A stretch of 59,361 nucleotides of DNA from Opitutus sp. GAS368. Lineage in GTDB: Bacteria > Verrucomicrobiota > Verrucomicrobiia > Opitutales > Opitutaceae. Below are positions 1-9,523 of this stretch, piece after piece (within the stretch, counting starts at the first letter, position 1; every line of letters starts with the position of its first letter). The DNA is taken from contig CAMBUJ010000001.1 of NCBI GenBank assembly GCA_945871005.1, forward strand, positions 1 through 59,361, read 5' to 3'. The notes under the pieces are model-generated. The model saw only the letters and a list, made by a program, of their open reading frames with translations, was not told the origin of the DNA and did no database searches. Position numbers and translations under genes: made by a program.

Positions 1-1049
<1,049 letters not shown>

Positions 1050-1080
1050 GCGCTGCGGCGCCCGAGGATTTCAGTCGAGG

Positions 1081-1110
1081 GGCGGGCTCCTGAGGGAGCC
1101 CGCCTTTTTT
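1081..1110 (+). terminator. Rho-independent terminator after eno
   Basis: A perfect 10 bp stem (GGCGGGCTCC / GGAGCCCGCC) with a TGAG loop is followed at once by six T residues. It lies 31 bp past the enolase stop codon. Confidence 0.92.
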
Positions 1111-1154
1111 GTGTCCGGATGGGGACTACGCGCACCTTATACCAACGGCTGGAA

Positions 1155-1245
1155 GCTACGACCTCGGATCAAAATCGCTCAGCGATCTCGCTACGTTCGG
1201 AGTCCGGAGCGCAGAGTGTAGCCTGACGACGGAGTCGTTGGGTTT
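1155..1245 (-). repeat. Cloverleaf-type intergenic repeat, copy 1
   Basis: On the minus strand this reads as half of the element with the hairpin ACGACTCCGTCGT (plus-strand 1218-1244), a short linker, then the other half with CGTAGCGAGATCGC and its hairpin (1166-1195). It matches the copies at 9.4, 10.7, 25.4 and 34.8 kb. No coding potential was seen in 1111-1322. A run of 11 C residues (1302-1312) separates the repeat from the end of the esterase gene. Confidence 0.75.
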
Positions 1246-1322
1246 CCGGAGGGGCTAATCTCAAGCAGCCGTCGGTATTACACGCCTATCGATACACGGC
1301 GCCCCCCCCCCCGCCCCAGCCG

Positions 1323-2096
1323 TCACTTGGCGGCGGGCTGCAGTTGCAGATTACGGGCATGGAAAGCCAGTGAGTTCTGAATGTGCGTGTCCCAGTAATC
1401 CCAAGTGTGGCCGCCCGCGTATTCGCGGTAGGTGTGAGGCACCTTGGCCGCCTTGAGTTCGCGGTGAAAGGACCGGTTGTCTTCGATCAAAAAGTCCTCC
1501 TCGCCGCAGTCGATGAGCAGTTCAGGCAAGGTCCCTGCCGCCAGCGAGCGGCGGACCTGCACCATCAGATCGTGGTCGGAGCCGCGCGGGTCATCGCCAA
1601 AGATGCGGCGCAGTTCGTCGGTGAAGGCGCGGCCGCGGGCCACCAGCGTCGGGTTGCTGAAGTCCTGCCAGCACACCGCTCCCGAATGACTGTTAACCGA
1701 ACAAAACCGCTCGGCGTAGCCCAAGCCAATCCGCAGCGCTCCGTAACCGCCCATCGACAGGCCACCAATCGACCGGGCGGAGCGCTCGGCGCGGGCCTGG
1801 AAGTGGTGCTCGATAAAGGTCGGCAACTCCTCGCCGATGTGACGGGCGTAATCCGGCCCGCCTTCATGGTGGGTGTAAAAACTCCGGTAGCCGTCCGGCA
1901 TGACCACGATCAGCGGCAGGTCGCGCACGTACCACTCGATGCGCGAGCGGCGCATCCACATGGTGGCGTCGTCGCCCAAGCCGTGGAGCAGATAAAAGGT
2001 GGCGAAGGGCCCCTGGCCGGTTTCCGGCAGCAGCACCTCCGCGCTGGTCTGCTTACCGAGAATGTTGCTGTACCAGTGAAGGGTAGTCCAAGCCAT
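1323..2096 (-). CDS. Alpha/beta-hydrolase esterase (EstA/esterase D-like)
   Basis: A 257-residue serine hydrolase of the family that includes tributyrin esterase EstA, feruloyl esterase and S-formylglutathione hydrolase. The nucleophile elbow is GLSMGGYG with Ser114. The likely acid is Asp201 in GEEDFLIEDN and the likely base His230 in AGGHTWDYW. HGLGDD near residue 39 fits the oxyanion region. No signal peptide is visible, so it is probably cytosolic. The natural ester substrate cannot be read from the sequence. It is transcribed leftward, downstream of pyrD with a 124 bp gap. Confidence 0.85.
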   Translation of the reverse strand: MAWTTLHWYSNILGKQTSAEVLLPETGQGPFATFYLLHGLGDDATMWMRRSRIEWYVRDLPLIVVMPDGYRSFYTHHEGGPDYARHIGEELPTFIEHHFQARAERSARSIGGLSMGGYGALRIGLGYAERFCSVNSHSGAVCWQDFSNPTLVARGRAFTDELRRIFGDDPRGSDHDLMVQVRRSLAAGTLPELLIDCGEEDFLIEDNRSFHRELKAAKVPHTYREYAGGHTWDYWDTHIQNSLAFHARNLQLQPAAK

Positions 2097-2220
2097 GGCG
2101 CTTCACGAAAGCCTAAATCCCCACCGGCTAAATCCTAAAATCAGAATAATCGTTGCTGCTCGCCGCGGGCGCGGGCCGGTTTCCCTTAACCAGCCCACCC
2201 CTAGGCCTGCCACGTCCCTC

Positions 2221-3285
2221 TCAGGCCCGTTGGCGATCACTCAGCGCCCAGGCCAGGTCGCGCGCAAAGAACGGGCCGCGGTAAATCATCCCAGTGTAGA
2301 CCTGCACGAGCGTGGCCCCGGCATCGAGTTTTTCGGCCGCGCTCGCCGGGTCGCTGATGCCGCCCACCCCGATGATCGGCAGCTTGCCCTCAGTGGCCCG
2401 CGAAATGTAGTTCACCACCTCGGTGGATTTTCTGCGCAGCGGCTTGCCGCTCAACCCGCCGGTCTCGTTGACCGTGCTGAAGAATCCCGGCCGTGCCAGC
2501 GTGGTGTTCGTCGCGATGATTCCAGCTAGACCGAACTCCGCGATCACCCCGAGGGCGGCGTCGATTTGCGGCCACGACAGATCGGGGGCGATTTTGAGCA
2601 AGACCGGGAGCAGGGCGACCCCGCGCTTGGCGGCCCGCTCGCGATTGGCAGCCATGATCGCCCCGAGTAGTTCGCGCAGCGGCTTCTCGTCCTGCAGTTG
2701 GCGCAGGCCCGGGGTGTTTGGGCTGGAAACGTTGAGTACGAGGTAGTCGGCGAAATCCGCCAGCCGCGCGAAACTGGTCAAATAGTCCGCCACCGCCTCC
2801 TCCAGCGGGGCGACCTTGGATTTGCCCAGGTTTACCCCGAGCGGGATCCGGCGCTTGCCCGGACCGGGCTGTTTGGCCAGGCGGGCGGCTACGGCCTCCG
2901 AACCCTCGTTGTTAAATCCCATGCGGTTGATCACCGCCTCCTCGGCCGGATAACGGAACATGCGCGGCTTGGGGTTGCCCGGCTGGGCTTGTGCGGTGAC
3001 CGTGCCGATCTCCACGTGGCCGAAGCCGAGGGCGGCGGCCGCCTCCCAAGCGCGGGCGTTTTTATCAAAGCCGGCGGCCAGCCCCACCGCGTTGGGGAAG
3101 GTCAGTCCGAATGCCTCGACGGGGCGGTGCTGCGAGGCTGGGAGTTGAGTGCACGACTCCAGCAACCGGCACACCGGGGATAGGCGCCCAAGCAGGGCGA
3201 GCGCGTCCACGCCCAGTTCGTGGGCCGGCTCGGAATCCATCTTGAACAACGCCGGCCGCAGCACTTTTTCGTATAGGTAACCCAT
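2221..3285 (-). CDS. pyrD: Dihydroorotate dehydrogenase (quinone), class 2
   Basis: FMN enzyme of pyrimidine biosynthesis that oxidises dihydroorotate to orotate and passes electrons to membrane quinone. The N-terminus MGYLYEKVLRPALFKMDSE aligns with the amphipathic membrane-associating helix of class 2 enzymes. Later motifs are GLAAGFDKNA, NRMGFNNEG, the LNVSSPNTPGLR block with the class 2 catalytic serine, TNTT and the phosphate-binding GVGGI. The start at 3285 was chosen by family alignment. An upstream in-frame ATG at 3348 has AAGGA five bases before it, so a 21-residue longer product is possible. Confidence 0.95.
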   Translation of the reverse strand: MGYLYEKVLRPALFKMDSEPAHELGVDALALLGRLSPVCRLLESCTQLPASQHRPVEAFGLTFPNAVGLAAGFDKNARAWEAAAALGFGHVEIGTVTAQAQPGNPKPRMFRYPAEEAVINRMGFNNEGSEAVAARLAKQPGPGKRRIPLGVNLGKSKVAPLEEAVADYLTSFARLADFADYLVLNVSSPNTPGLRQLQDEKPLRELLGAIMAANRERAAKRGVALLPVLLKIAPDLSWPQIDAALGVIAEFGLAGIIATNTTLARPGFFSTVNETGGLSGKPLRRKSTEVVNYISRATEGKLPIIGVGGISDPASAAEKLDAGATLVQVYTGMIYRGPFFARDLAWALSDRQRA

Positions 3286-3529
3286 AGATGCAGGGCACTG
3301 TGGGAAGCGCTCGCCAAAAATCAAGTTCACCCCAGTTGCCGACCCCATGGTTGTCCTTGTTTTTGTGCTTGTTATCGGGCTCAACTCGTACGCACGCTGA
3401 CAACGAAACTACCCCCTGAGCTACCCCGCTGCAGTGACTTCGAAAATTCTTTTTCACGAAAGCCGTTTCGCGGTTTGACTCCCCTACAGCGCGCGCTCTT
3501 TGCTCCGACCAACTCCAAAGAAAACTGTC

Positions 3530-4459
3530 ATGGCAAAATCATCTGCAACTCTCGATTGGTGTATTGTTCGTCTCGGCGATGACCACAACTGGTGGGTCAA
3601 CGAAGTCAGCGACTCGGTGCGCTGGGACGTCGATGGCCTGAGCATCATCGATCCGCGCCAAATGGCCCACCTCATTGAACTGGTGGAGCCGCTGCGCGAC
3701 TACGGCTTCGACCAGGATCTGATGGAGGCCGCCTTCATCCCCTTCCGCATCGAGAAGGAAGCCGGCGAGCAGCTCGTGCGCCTCAAGCGCGTCAAGGACT
3801 CCTTCTTCGAGTCCGACGAAAAACTCTTCGCCCTGGCCGATGTCCTCGATGAGGAAAACGGGCCCTACGCCGACCTGCTCGACCACCTCACTCGGTGCCG
3901 CGTGAAAATGCTCAACGACATTTTCAACTTCGAGTCCAAGCTCACCGTCGACGAGGTCGAGGACGAGATTCGCGAAGACCAGAACACCAGTTTCATTGAG
4001 GGCAAGGCGATCCACACCTTTGACGAGGTGAGCGCGATTCTCGACTACGTTCCCGCCGGTTGGGAAACCGAAGAGGGCGAAGAGCGCGCCAGCAAGAGCG
4101 ACGAGGATATCGACGACGCTGACCTGCCCGAGCTCGACGAAGAGGATGAAAAGTCCCTCGCCGGCGACGCCACCCTCAAGTGGGACGAGGATGACGAGGC
4201 AACTGACGACGACGATGACAAGAAAAAGTCCGGCGCCGATGACGACGACGAGGACGAAGATGAGGACGAGGACGACGAGGACGATGAGGACGAAGATGAG
4301 GACGACGAGGATGGCGACGATGACGATAAGCCCAAGGCTAAGTCCAAATCCAAGGCCAAGCCCGCGCCTAAGCCCACGTCGAAGCCGAAGGCTACAGCCA
4401 AGCCCACGCCGAAGCCGAAGGCCGCTGCCAAGCCCGCGCCCAAGCCAAAGAAGCGCTAA
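3530..4459 (+). CDS. Charge-segregated protein: globular N-terminus, Asp/Glu-rich middle, Lys/Pro/Ala-rich tail
   Basis: Family not recognised; 309 residues from ATG 3530. The first 170 or so residues look globular (DWCIVRLGDDHNWWVNEV, then a helical Glu/Lys-rich part). Next comes an almost purely Asp/Glu stretch of about 100 residues, encoded by GAY/GAR runs at roughly 4080-4332. The final 40 or so residues are Lys/Pro/Ala repeats of the PKPKA type ending in KPKKR. The layout recalls RNA polymerase delta or histone-H1-like tails, but no homology is claimed. An upstream in-frame TTG/ATG is possible but less likely. It ends in its own terminator, so it is separate from the pst operon. Confidence 0.8.
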   Translation: MAKSSATLDWCIVRLGDDHNWWVNEVSDSVRWDVDGLSIIDPRQMAHLIELVEPLRDYGFDQDLMEAAFIPFRIEKEAGEQLVRLKRVKDSFFESDEKLFALADVLDEENGPYADLLDHLTRCRVKMLNDIFNFESKLTVDEVEDEIREDQNTSFIEGKAIHTFDEVSAILDYVPAGWETEEGEERASKSDEDIDDADLPELDEEDEKSLAGDATLKWDEDDEATDDDDDKKKSGADDDDEDEDEDEDDEDDEDEDEDDEDGDDDDKPKAKSKSKAKPAPKPTSKPKATAKPTPKPKAAAKPAPKPKKR

Positions 4460-4482
4460 GTCATTAATCCGTTTCTTTTAAC

Positions 4483-4512
4483 AAAAGCGGCTCTACCCGG
4501 AGCCGCTTTTTT
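4483..4512 (+). terminator. Rho-independent terminator
   Basis: An 11 bp stem (AAAAGCGGCTC / GAGCCGCTTTT) with loop TACCCG runs into a T tract, 23 bp after the stop of the acidic protein gene. Confidence 0.92.
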
Positions 4513-4569
4513 GTGCCTACGGCTCTGGCAGGCCAAAATCACTCCGCTCCTGCCTTACACGCGGTAGAA

Positions 4570-4587
4570 TGTCACCGAACTGTAACC
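4570..4587 (+). promoter_or_regulatory. Candidate Pho box upstream of pstC
   Basis: TGTCACC, four bases, then TGTAACC gives two 7 bp direct repeats spaced 11 bp start to start. This is the geometry of a PhoB binding site (CTGTCAT-N4-CTGTCAC in E. coli). It lies about 100 bp before the first pst gene and after the previous terminator. No convincing sigma-70 -10 was identified nearby. PhoB control is an inference. Confidence 0.5.
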
Positions 4588-4684
4588 GAGGCCCGCTTGA
4601 CCGCAGTTTGAGTGGACCTCTGCCTAATGCTCGGCGCAATTGTGCCGTTAATACCAGAAATTTTTAACTGTCCACCCGCCTGCC

Positions 4685-6292
4685 ATGTCGCCCGCGCCCG
4701 TCGCCCCCCCTCCGCAAAAGCCCTTTGTCATCCAAAAGGCCCGCACGCGCTTTTTCGGGCTGACCCTCGACGAGACAATCCGCGCGTTTTTCGGCGGCAA
4801 CGCCCTGATGGCGGTGGTGGTGCTGGCCCTGATCACCTTTTTCCTCTTCCGCGAGGGCTCGGAGTTTTTCGGCCAAAACCGCGAAAGCATCACCCTTTAT
4901 CGCAAGGCCGGCCTCGAATACGTCGACCAGATGCGCGCTCAGCAGGAGAGCCACACCGCGCTCACCCGCTACCTCTTCGACATTCGCCTGCGAGCGGCCA
5001 AACACCTGACCGAGGAAAAAGGCCTGTCGGCGGCCGACGCCAATGCCCAACTCGCTTCCCTCGATGAGTTTGCCGGTCGCTACAGTGACACGATCGAGCC
5101 GGTGCGCGGGATGGTTTCCGAACTCACTGATGTGGCCGTGGCTATCAAGGAAAAGTACACGCTGAGCCGCGACGCCGAAAAGGAGCGCGCCCAGTTTATC
5201 GCCGCCGGCATGGCCGCCGAGGCCGCCGAGGTCAAAATTATCCCGGTTGATTTCAAGGTCGAGCTGGCGCCCCTCGTCGGTATGACCCCCGCCTACGTCG
5301 AGGCCGCCAACGGCGTGTCCACCGCCATCACCGCACTGCTTGCCACTCCGCCCACGGTACCGGCACCCGCCCTCAACGCCCGCCTGCAGCGCTTCCAAGA
5401 ACTCAACCAACAGTACATCGCCTCGTTTCCAGCGACCCAGAAACGCCTTGAAACCTGGGACTACCAAAAACCCGTGCCGGCCTTGGACACCTTCACCGGG
5501 TTCATTTTAGGCAAGGAGTGGAAGACCGCTAGTTTCTGGCAGGACTGGTATGGGGTGGTGCCGCTTTTTATCGGCTCACTGATGGTTTCGGTTATCGCCC
5601 TGTTCCTCGCCGTGCCGCTCGGGGTGGGGGCTGCCATCTACATCAACCAATTCGCCAGCGCCCGCGAGCAGCGCCTGGTCAAGCCCGCCATCGAGTTCAT
5701 CTCCGCGATTCCCTCGGTGGTCTTGGGTTTTTTCGGCATCGCCGTGCTTGGCCAGGCGCTGCGGGCGCTCTCCCAAGTGGAGGCCCTCAGCTGGGTTCCC
5801 GGCTTCCCCTTCGCCGAGCGCCTCAACGCCCTCACCGCCGGTTGTCTGCTCGCCTTGATCGCCGTGCCCACGATTTTTACCCTCGCCGAGGACGCCCTTA
5901 ACAACGTCCCGCGGGCCTTTAAGGAAGCCTCCTTCGCCTTGGGCGCCTCCCGCATGCAGACTATCCTGCGCATCGTCGTGCCGGCTTCGCTCTCGGGAAT
6001 CGTCTCCGCCATTTTGCTCGGGCTGGGCCGGGTGATTGGCGAAACCATGGTGGTGCTGCTCTGCGCGGGTAACCGCATCGCCATCCCTGATTTCACCGCC
6101 GGGCTCACCGCCTTTGTCCAACCGGTTCACACCATGACCGGCATCATCGCGCAGGAAATGGGCGAGGTGGTGCGCGGCGAGATTCACTACCGGGCCTTGT
6201 TCATGGTCGGCTTGGTGCTCTTTTTGATCGCCCTGCTGATCAATTTCTTGGCGCAGAAAATAGTCCGTAAGTACCGGGTTTCCATCGGCTAA
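4685..6292 (+). CDS. pstC: Phosphate ABC transporter permease PstC with large periplasmic insert
   Basis: Inner-membrane permease of the high-affinity phosphate transporter. At 535 residues it is much longer than the usual 300 or so. One membrane segment (about residues 38-56) is followed by about 230 mostly hydrophilic, helical residues before the next segment starts near residue 288. The canonical core then follows: VVPLFIGSLMVSVIALFLAVPLG, the IPSVVLGFFG loop, and the EAA coupling motif EASFALGASRMQTILRIVVP. It is the first gene of pstC-pstA-pstB-phoU. No pstS is adjacent, although it usually precedes pstC. Confidence 0.93.
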   Translation: MSPAPVAPPPQKPFVIQKARTRFFGLTLDETIRAFFGGNALMAVVVLALITFFLFREGSEFFGQNRESITLYRKAGLEYVDQMRAQQESHTALTRYLFDIRLRAAKHLTEEKGLSAADANAQLASLDEFAGRYSDTIEPVRGMVSELTDVAVAIKEKYTLSRDAEKERAQFIAAGMAAEAAEVKIIPVDFKVELAPLVGMTPAYVEAANGVSTAITALLATPPTVPAPALNARLQRFQELNQQYIASFPATQKRLETWDYQKPVPALDTFTGFILGKEWKTASFWQDWYGVVPLFIGSLMVSVIALFLAVPLGVGAAIYINQFASAREQRLVKPAIEFISAIPSVVLGFFGIAVLGQALRALSQVEALSWVPGFPFAERLNALTAGCLLALIAVPTIFTLAEDALNNVPRAFKEASFALGASRMQTILRIVVPASLSGIVSAILLGLGRVIGETMVVLLCAGNRIAIPDFTAGLTAFVQPVHTMTGIIAQEMGEVVRGEIHYRALFMVGLVLFLIALLINFLAQKIVRKYRVSIG

Positions 6293-6307
6293 AATATCGC
6301 AACACCC

Positions 6308-7399
6308 ATGAGTGCCGTTTCCCTTCCGCCCGTGAACCCGTTCGCCCACAAACCCAGCCGCACCCAGGCACTGGAAAAGTTCGTGCTCGGGGCCTTTCGC
6401 GCCGCCACCTATTTTATCCTGCTCTGCGGCCTGGTCGTGTTCGCCGACATCATCATCAAGGGTGTGCCCACGGTGGTGAACGGGTTTAAAACCACCGCCC
6501 AGTTTCCCTACGTCACCAACACCTTTTTGTTCACCGCGCCCGAGTCGCTTTACGTTTTTGAGCACCAGGGCCAGGCGATGGAAATGGGCGACAAGGACTA
6601 CCGCGCCTTCCGTGAAGCCGCCGAGGCAGAAGCGGTTGCTGCCGGCCAGCCCGCCCCGAAGTTCAAGGCGACCAGTTATGTTTACTCCGCCGGCGGCATC
6701 TGGCCGTGCATTGTGGGTACCGTTCTCTTGGTGATCGGCTCGATGTCGATCGCCCTGGTGCTGGGCGTTTGTAGCGCGATCTTTTTGAACGAGTACGCCA
6801 AGGACGGCCCGGTGGTGCGCTTTATCCGCCTGGCGATCCTCAACCTCGCCGGCGTTCCCTCGATCGTCTTCGGCCTGTTCGGCTTCGGCATGTTTGTGAT
6901 TTTCTGCGTTTGGAATGTCTCGCTGATGGCCGGCTGGTTCACCTTGGCCTTTATGGTCTTGCCGGTGGTGATCACTGCCTCCGAGGAGTCGCTCAAGGCT
7001 GTGCCTAAGGGCTTCCGCGAGGGCTCGCTCGCGCTCGGCGCCACCAAGTGGCAGACCATTCGCAAAAACGTGCTGCCCTACGCACTGCCGGGCATTTTGA
7101 CCTCCTCGATTTTGGGTATTGCCCGGGTGGCCGGCGAGACCGCCCCGATCATGTTCACTGCCGCCTACGTCGTCCGCGACAAGCTCCCCTGGGACGTGGA
7201 GAAGGTCGGCGACTTTTTCTTTCAAGGGGTGATGGCACTGCCCTATCACATTTACGTGGTTTCCTCGAAAATCCCCCAAAACGAGTACACCGCCCGGGTG
7301 CAATATGGCACCGCCTTCGTCTTTTTGGCCATCGTCGGCTTGATCGCCACCGCCTCCATTCTCCTCCGTAACAACCTCCGCGGACGCTACAAATGGTAA
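6308..7399 (+). CDS. pstA: Phosphate ABC transporter permease PstA
   Basis: Second membrane subunit of the phosphate transporter, 363 residues. One N-terminal membrane segment (about 30-50) is followed by an extracytoplasmic insert of about 75 residues, mirroring the insert in PstC. The core contains [14 protein letters not shown] and the coupling helix [20 protein letters not shown]. It starts 15 bp after pstC, and its stop overlaps the putative pstB start by 7 bp, so translation is probably coupled. Confidence 0.94.
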   Translation: MSAVSLPPVNPFAHKPSRTQALEKFVLGAFRAATYFILLCGLVVFADIIIKGVPTVVNGFKTTAQFPYVTNTFLFTAPESLYVFEHQGQAMEMGDKDYRAFREAAEAEAVAAGQPAPKFKATSYVYSAGGIWPCIVGTVLLVIGSMSIALVLGVCSAIFLNEYAKDGPVVRFIRLAILNLAGVPSIVFGLFGFGMFVIFCVWNVSLMAGWFTLAFMVLPVVITASEESLKAVPKGFREGSLALGATKWQTIRKNVLPYALPGILTSSILGIARVAGETAPIMFTAAYVVRDKLPWDVEKVGDFFFQGVMALPYHIYVVSSKIPQNEYTARVQYGTAFVFLAIVGLIATASILLRNNLRGRYKW

Positions 7400-8304
7400 C
7401 TGCATCGCCTTCTCTCAACCGTCCTCCCGTCGCGCCCATGGAAACTTCCACCCCCAGCACCTCCGCCGCTCCCGCTCCGACCAGCGCGGCCACGCCCGCC
7501 TCCCGCGCCTTTGCCGTGCCGGTCCGCTCGACCGACACCGTGCAGGCCGCCAACCTAATCGAGATCGAGAACTTCGATTTCTATTACGGCGCCAAGCAGG
7601 CCCTCTTCGACATCAACCTGAAGCTCGACGACAAGCGCGTGACGGCCTTCATCGGCCCGTCCGGCTGCGGTAAGTCCACGCTGCTGCGCTGCCTCAACCG
7701 GATGAACGACCTGATCGACGGCACCAGCGTCAAGCGGGGCAAGGTCACCGTTCGGGGTATCGACATCAACAGCCGTGACGTTGACCCGATCGAGCTGCGC
7801 AAGCGCGTCGGCATGGTCTTCCAGAAGTCCAATCCGTTCCCCAAGTCCATTTACGAAAACGTGGTCTACGGCCTGCGCATTCAGGGCGAGACCAACAAGG
7901 CGCGACTCGACGAGGTGGTGGAGAAATCCCTGCGTGGGGCCGCACTCTGGGACGAGGTCAAAGACCGCCTCCATGAGAGCGGCTTGGGCCTTTCCGGCGG
8001 CCAGCAGCAGCGGCTCTGTATTGCCCGCACGATCGCCGTCTCGCCCGAGATTATCCTCATGGACGAGCCCTGCTCGGCCCTCGATCCGATCGCCACGGCC
8101 AAGGTCGAGGAGCTCATCCACGACCTCAAGAAGGAGTACACGATCATCATTGTGACCCACTCGATGCAGCAGGCCGCCCGTTGCTCCGACAAGACCGCGT
8201 TTTTTTACATGGGGAAACTGGTTGAATACGCCGACACGCGCACGATCTTCATGAATCCCGCCAACCCCCAAACCGAAGCCTATGTCTCCGGTCGTTTCGG
8301 TTGA
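7393..8304 (+). CDS. pstB: Phosphate ABC transporter ATP-binding protein PstB
   Basis: ATPase that energises PstCA. Walker [10 protein letters not shown] is at about residues 88-96, followed by the Q-loop in [13 protein letters not shown], the signature LSGGQQQRL, Walker [14 protein letters not shown] and the H-loop histidine in [10 protein letters not shown]. With the ATG at 7393 the protein is 303 residues, about 45 longer than E. coli PstB. The extra N-terminus is Ala/Pro/Ser/Thr-rich and looks disordered. A second in-frame ATG at 7438 could be the real start. Confidence 0.95.
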   Translation: MVTASPSLNRPPVAPMETSTPSTSAAPAPTSAATPASRAFAVPVRSTDTVQAANLIEIENFDFYYGAKQALFDINLKLDDKRVTAFIGPSGCGKSTLLRCLNRMNDLIDGTSVKRGKVTVRGIDINSRDVDPIELRKRVGMVFQKSNPFPKSIYENVVYGLRIQGETNKARLDEVVEKSLRGAALWDEVKDRLHESGLGLSGGQQQRLCIARTIAVSPEIILMDEPCSALDPIATAKVEELIHDLKKEYTIIIVTHSMQQAARCSDKTAFFYMGKLVEYADTRTIFMNPANPQTEAYVSGRFG

Positions 8305-8322
8305 ACTGAAACGCCCTTCGAC

Positions 8323-8411
8323 GTAGCGAGTAGCGGGTAGCGGGTAGTGAGTAGTTTAAACTCTCCTGCCTGCATACTCGCTACCCGCTACTCGCTACCC
8401 ACTACTTTAAA
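8323..8411. repeat. Inverted repeat of GTAGCGG-type heptads between pstB and phoU
   Basis: The left part (8323-8354) is built from 7 bp units GTAGCGA, GTAGCGG, GTAGCGG, GTAGTGA. The right part (8375-8408) carries the reverse complement of nearly the same string (ACTCGCTACCCGCTACTCGC...). A transcript could fold into a long hairpin ending 6 bp before the phoU start codon. There is no clear T tract, so an attenuator or RNA-processing role is only possible. Confidence 0.75.
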
Positions 8412-8416
8412 AAACA

Positions 8417-9085
8417 ATGAAACGCTTTTTTGACACCGAACTCGAAACCTTCCGCTCCCATCTGATGCTGATGGGAGAGCTCTCCATCCGCCAGGTTCGC
8501 GATTCGCTCAAGGCCCTGGTCGAAGCCGACGCGGCGCTGGCCCAGCGCGTGATCGATGCCGATGACGAGATCGACCGGTTGGAGATGGAAATCGACGACG
8601 AGGCCATTCGTTACATGAACCTGCGTTCGCCGGTGGCCACCGAGCTGCGTTTGGTGATCGTGGGCATGAAGGCCTCGCATGACTTGGAGCGGGTCGGCGA
8701 CGAGTGCACCACCATCGCCAAGCGGGCCATCCGCCTGGCCGCCGAACCCCGGCTCAAGGCCTACGTCGACATCCCCCGCATGGCTGAAATCGCCATCGAG
8801 ATGCTGCGCGACGCCTTGGATTGTTTCCTGCATGGTGACACCGATAAGGCGCTGGCGGTGGTGCGCCGCGACGCCGAGGTCGACGCGATCAACAAGCAGC
8901 TCTACCGCGAGTTGAGCAGTTACATGATCGAGAACCCGGCGACGACCACGCGGGCGCTGGAGCTGATGTTTATCTCCAAGTCGTTGGAGCGGGTCGCTGA
9001 CCATGCCTGTAACATTGCCGAAGAGATGGTGTTTTTGGCCAAAGCCCAAGACATCCGCCACCGCGAGGAATTTAAAAAGGGCTGA
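8417..9085 (+). CDS. phoU: Phosphate signalling protein PhoU
   Basis: Cytosolic negative regulator of the Pho response that links PstSCAB status to the PhoR kinase; metal-binding all-helical protein of two PhoU repeats. The 222 residues match family length. Repeat 1 has DADDEIDRLEMEIDDEAIRYMNLRSPVATELRLVI and repeat 2 has RDAEVDAINKQLYRELSSYMIENP, each with the conserved acidic cluster. KSLERVADHACNIAEEMVFL is the usual C-terminal block. It sits last in the pst operon. PhoR and PhoB are not in this window. Confidence 0.95.
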   Translation: MKRFFDTELETFRSHLMLMGELSIRQVRDSLKALVEADAALAQRVIDADDEIDRLEMEIDDEAIRYMNLRSPVATELRLVIVGMKASHDLERVGDECTTIAKRAIRLAAEPRLKAYVDIPRMAEIAIEMLRDALDCFLHGDTDKALAVVRRDAEVDAINKQLYRELSSYMIENPATTTRALELMFISKSLERVADHACNIAEEMVFLAKAQDIRHREEFKKG

Positions 9086-9123
9086 GCCCAGTTGGCCACT
9101 CGGCCGGGGGCCCTCCTGCCAAC

Positions 9124-9152
9124 GCCGACTGCCGGACCTCCTCGCAGTCGGC
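9124..9152 (+). terminator. Possible weak terminator hairpin after phoU
   Basis: GCCGACTGC and GCAGTCGGC form a 9 bp stem with an 11-base loop, 39 bp after the phoU stop. No T tract follows, so intrinsic termination is uncertain. Confidence 0.35.
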
Positions 9153-9273
9153 AGGACAACGCGGGGCAGGCTTAGCGGGGAGTGTAGGCGATTAATTCGT
9201 GCAGAAGGTGATAGGTAACCGTCTTTGCACTCGACAGGGCGCCCGGACCGTTTGAGTTTCACCGCTCAGTTTT

Positions 9274-9348
9274 GCAGGCGTAGCACAATGGATAGTGTAG
9301 CGGTCTCCGAAGCCGTAGATGTGGGTTCGATTCCCGCCGCTTGCACCA
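9274..9348 (+). tRNA. tRNA-Arg (anticodon CCG, reads CGG)
   Basis: A 75-base cloverleaf with encoded CCA. The acceptor GCAGGCG pairs with CGCTTGC, the D stem GCAC with GTGT, the anticodon stem GCGGT with GCCGT around loop CTCCGAA, and the T stem GTGGG with CCCGC around TTCGATT. The anticodon CCG assigns arginine. A terminator follows within 10 bases. Confidence 0.95.
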
Positions 9349-9356
9349 GTTTTTTG

Positions 9357-9388
9357 AAACCCGTTTCGCGCTCGAAACGGGTTTTTTT
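9357..9388 (+). terminator. Terminator after tRNA-Arg
   Basis: A perfect 12 bp stem (AAACCCGTTTCG / CGAAACGGGTTT) with a CGCT loop and a seven-T tail begins 9 bases after the tRNA CCA end. Confidence 0.93.
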
Positions 9389-9410
9389 GTGCCGCGCCCC
9401 GGACACCGAA

Positions 9411-9447
9411 CGTAGCGAGATCGCGCAGCGATTTTGATCCAAACCCA
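9411..9447 (+). repeat. Cloverleaf-type repeat, half copy
   Basis: CGTAGCGAGATCGC, then GCA, then GCGATTTTGATCC reproduces the 5' half of the family element, including the hairpin ATCGC-GCA-GCGAT. It lies just downstream of the tRNA terminator. The other half is missing. Confidence 0.65.
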
Positions 9448-9523
9448 ATAGGCGTTCAGGTTGTGGCTTGCGGTAAACCGTTGAGCTCGCGCCGGGGGAA
9501 TACGCGGTGTTCGGGTTTACGGA

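Noticed and set aside
2107-2170. Dispersed repeat shared with the reverse complement of 38466-38545
   Set aside because: Only a short degenerate string around ATCGTTG and CGCCGCGGG matches; the similarity is too weak to call a repeat.
4045-4443. Long minus-strand frame encoding a poly-serine protein opposite the acidic gene
   Set aside because: It is the complement of the Asp/Glu codon runs. The plus-strand frame has a plausible globular head, a start and a terminator, so the poly-Ser frame is an artefact.
5576-7405. 609-codon minus-strand open frame opposite pstC and pstA
   Set aside because: pstC and pstA are unmistakable on the plus strand. High GC content creates long antisense frames, and this one has low-complexity Gly/His/Gln composition.
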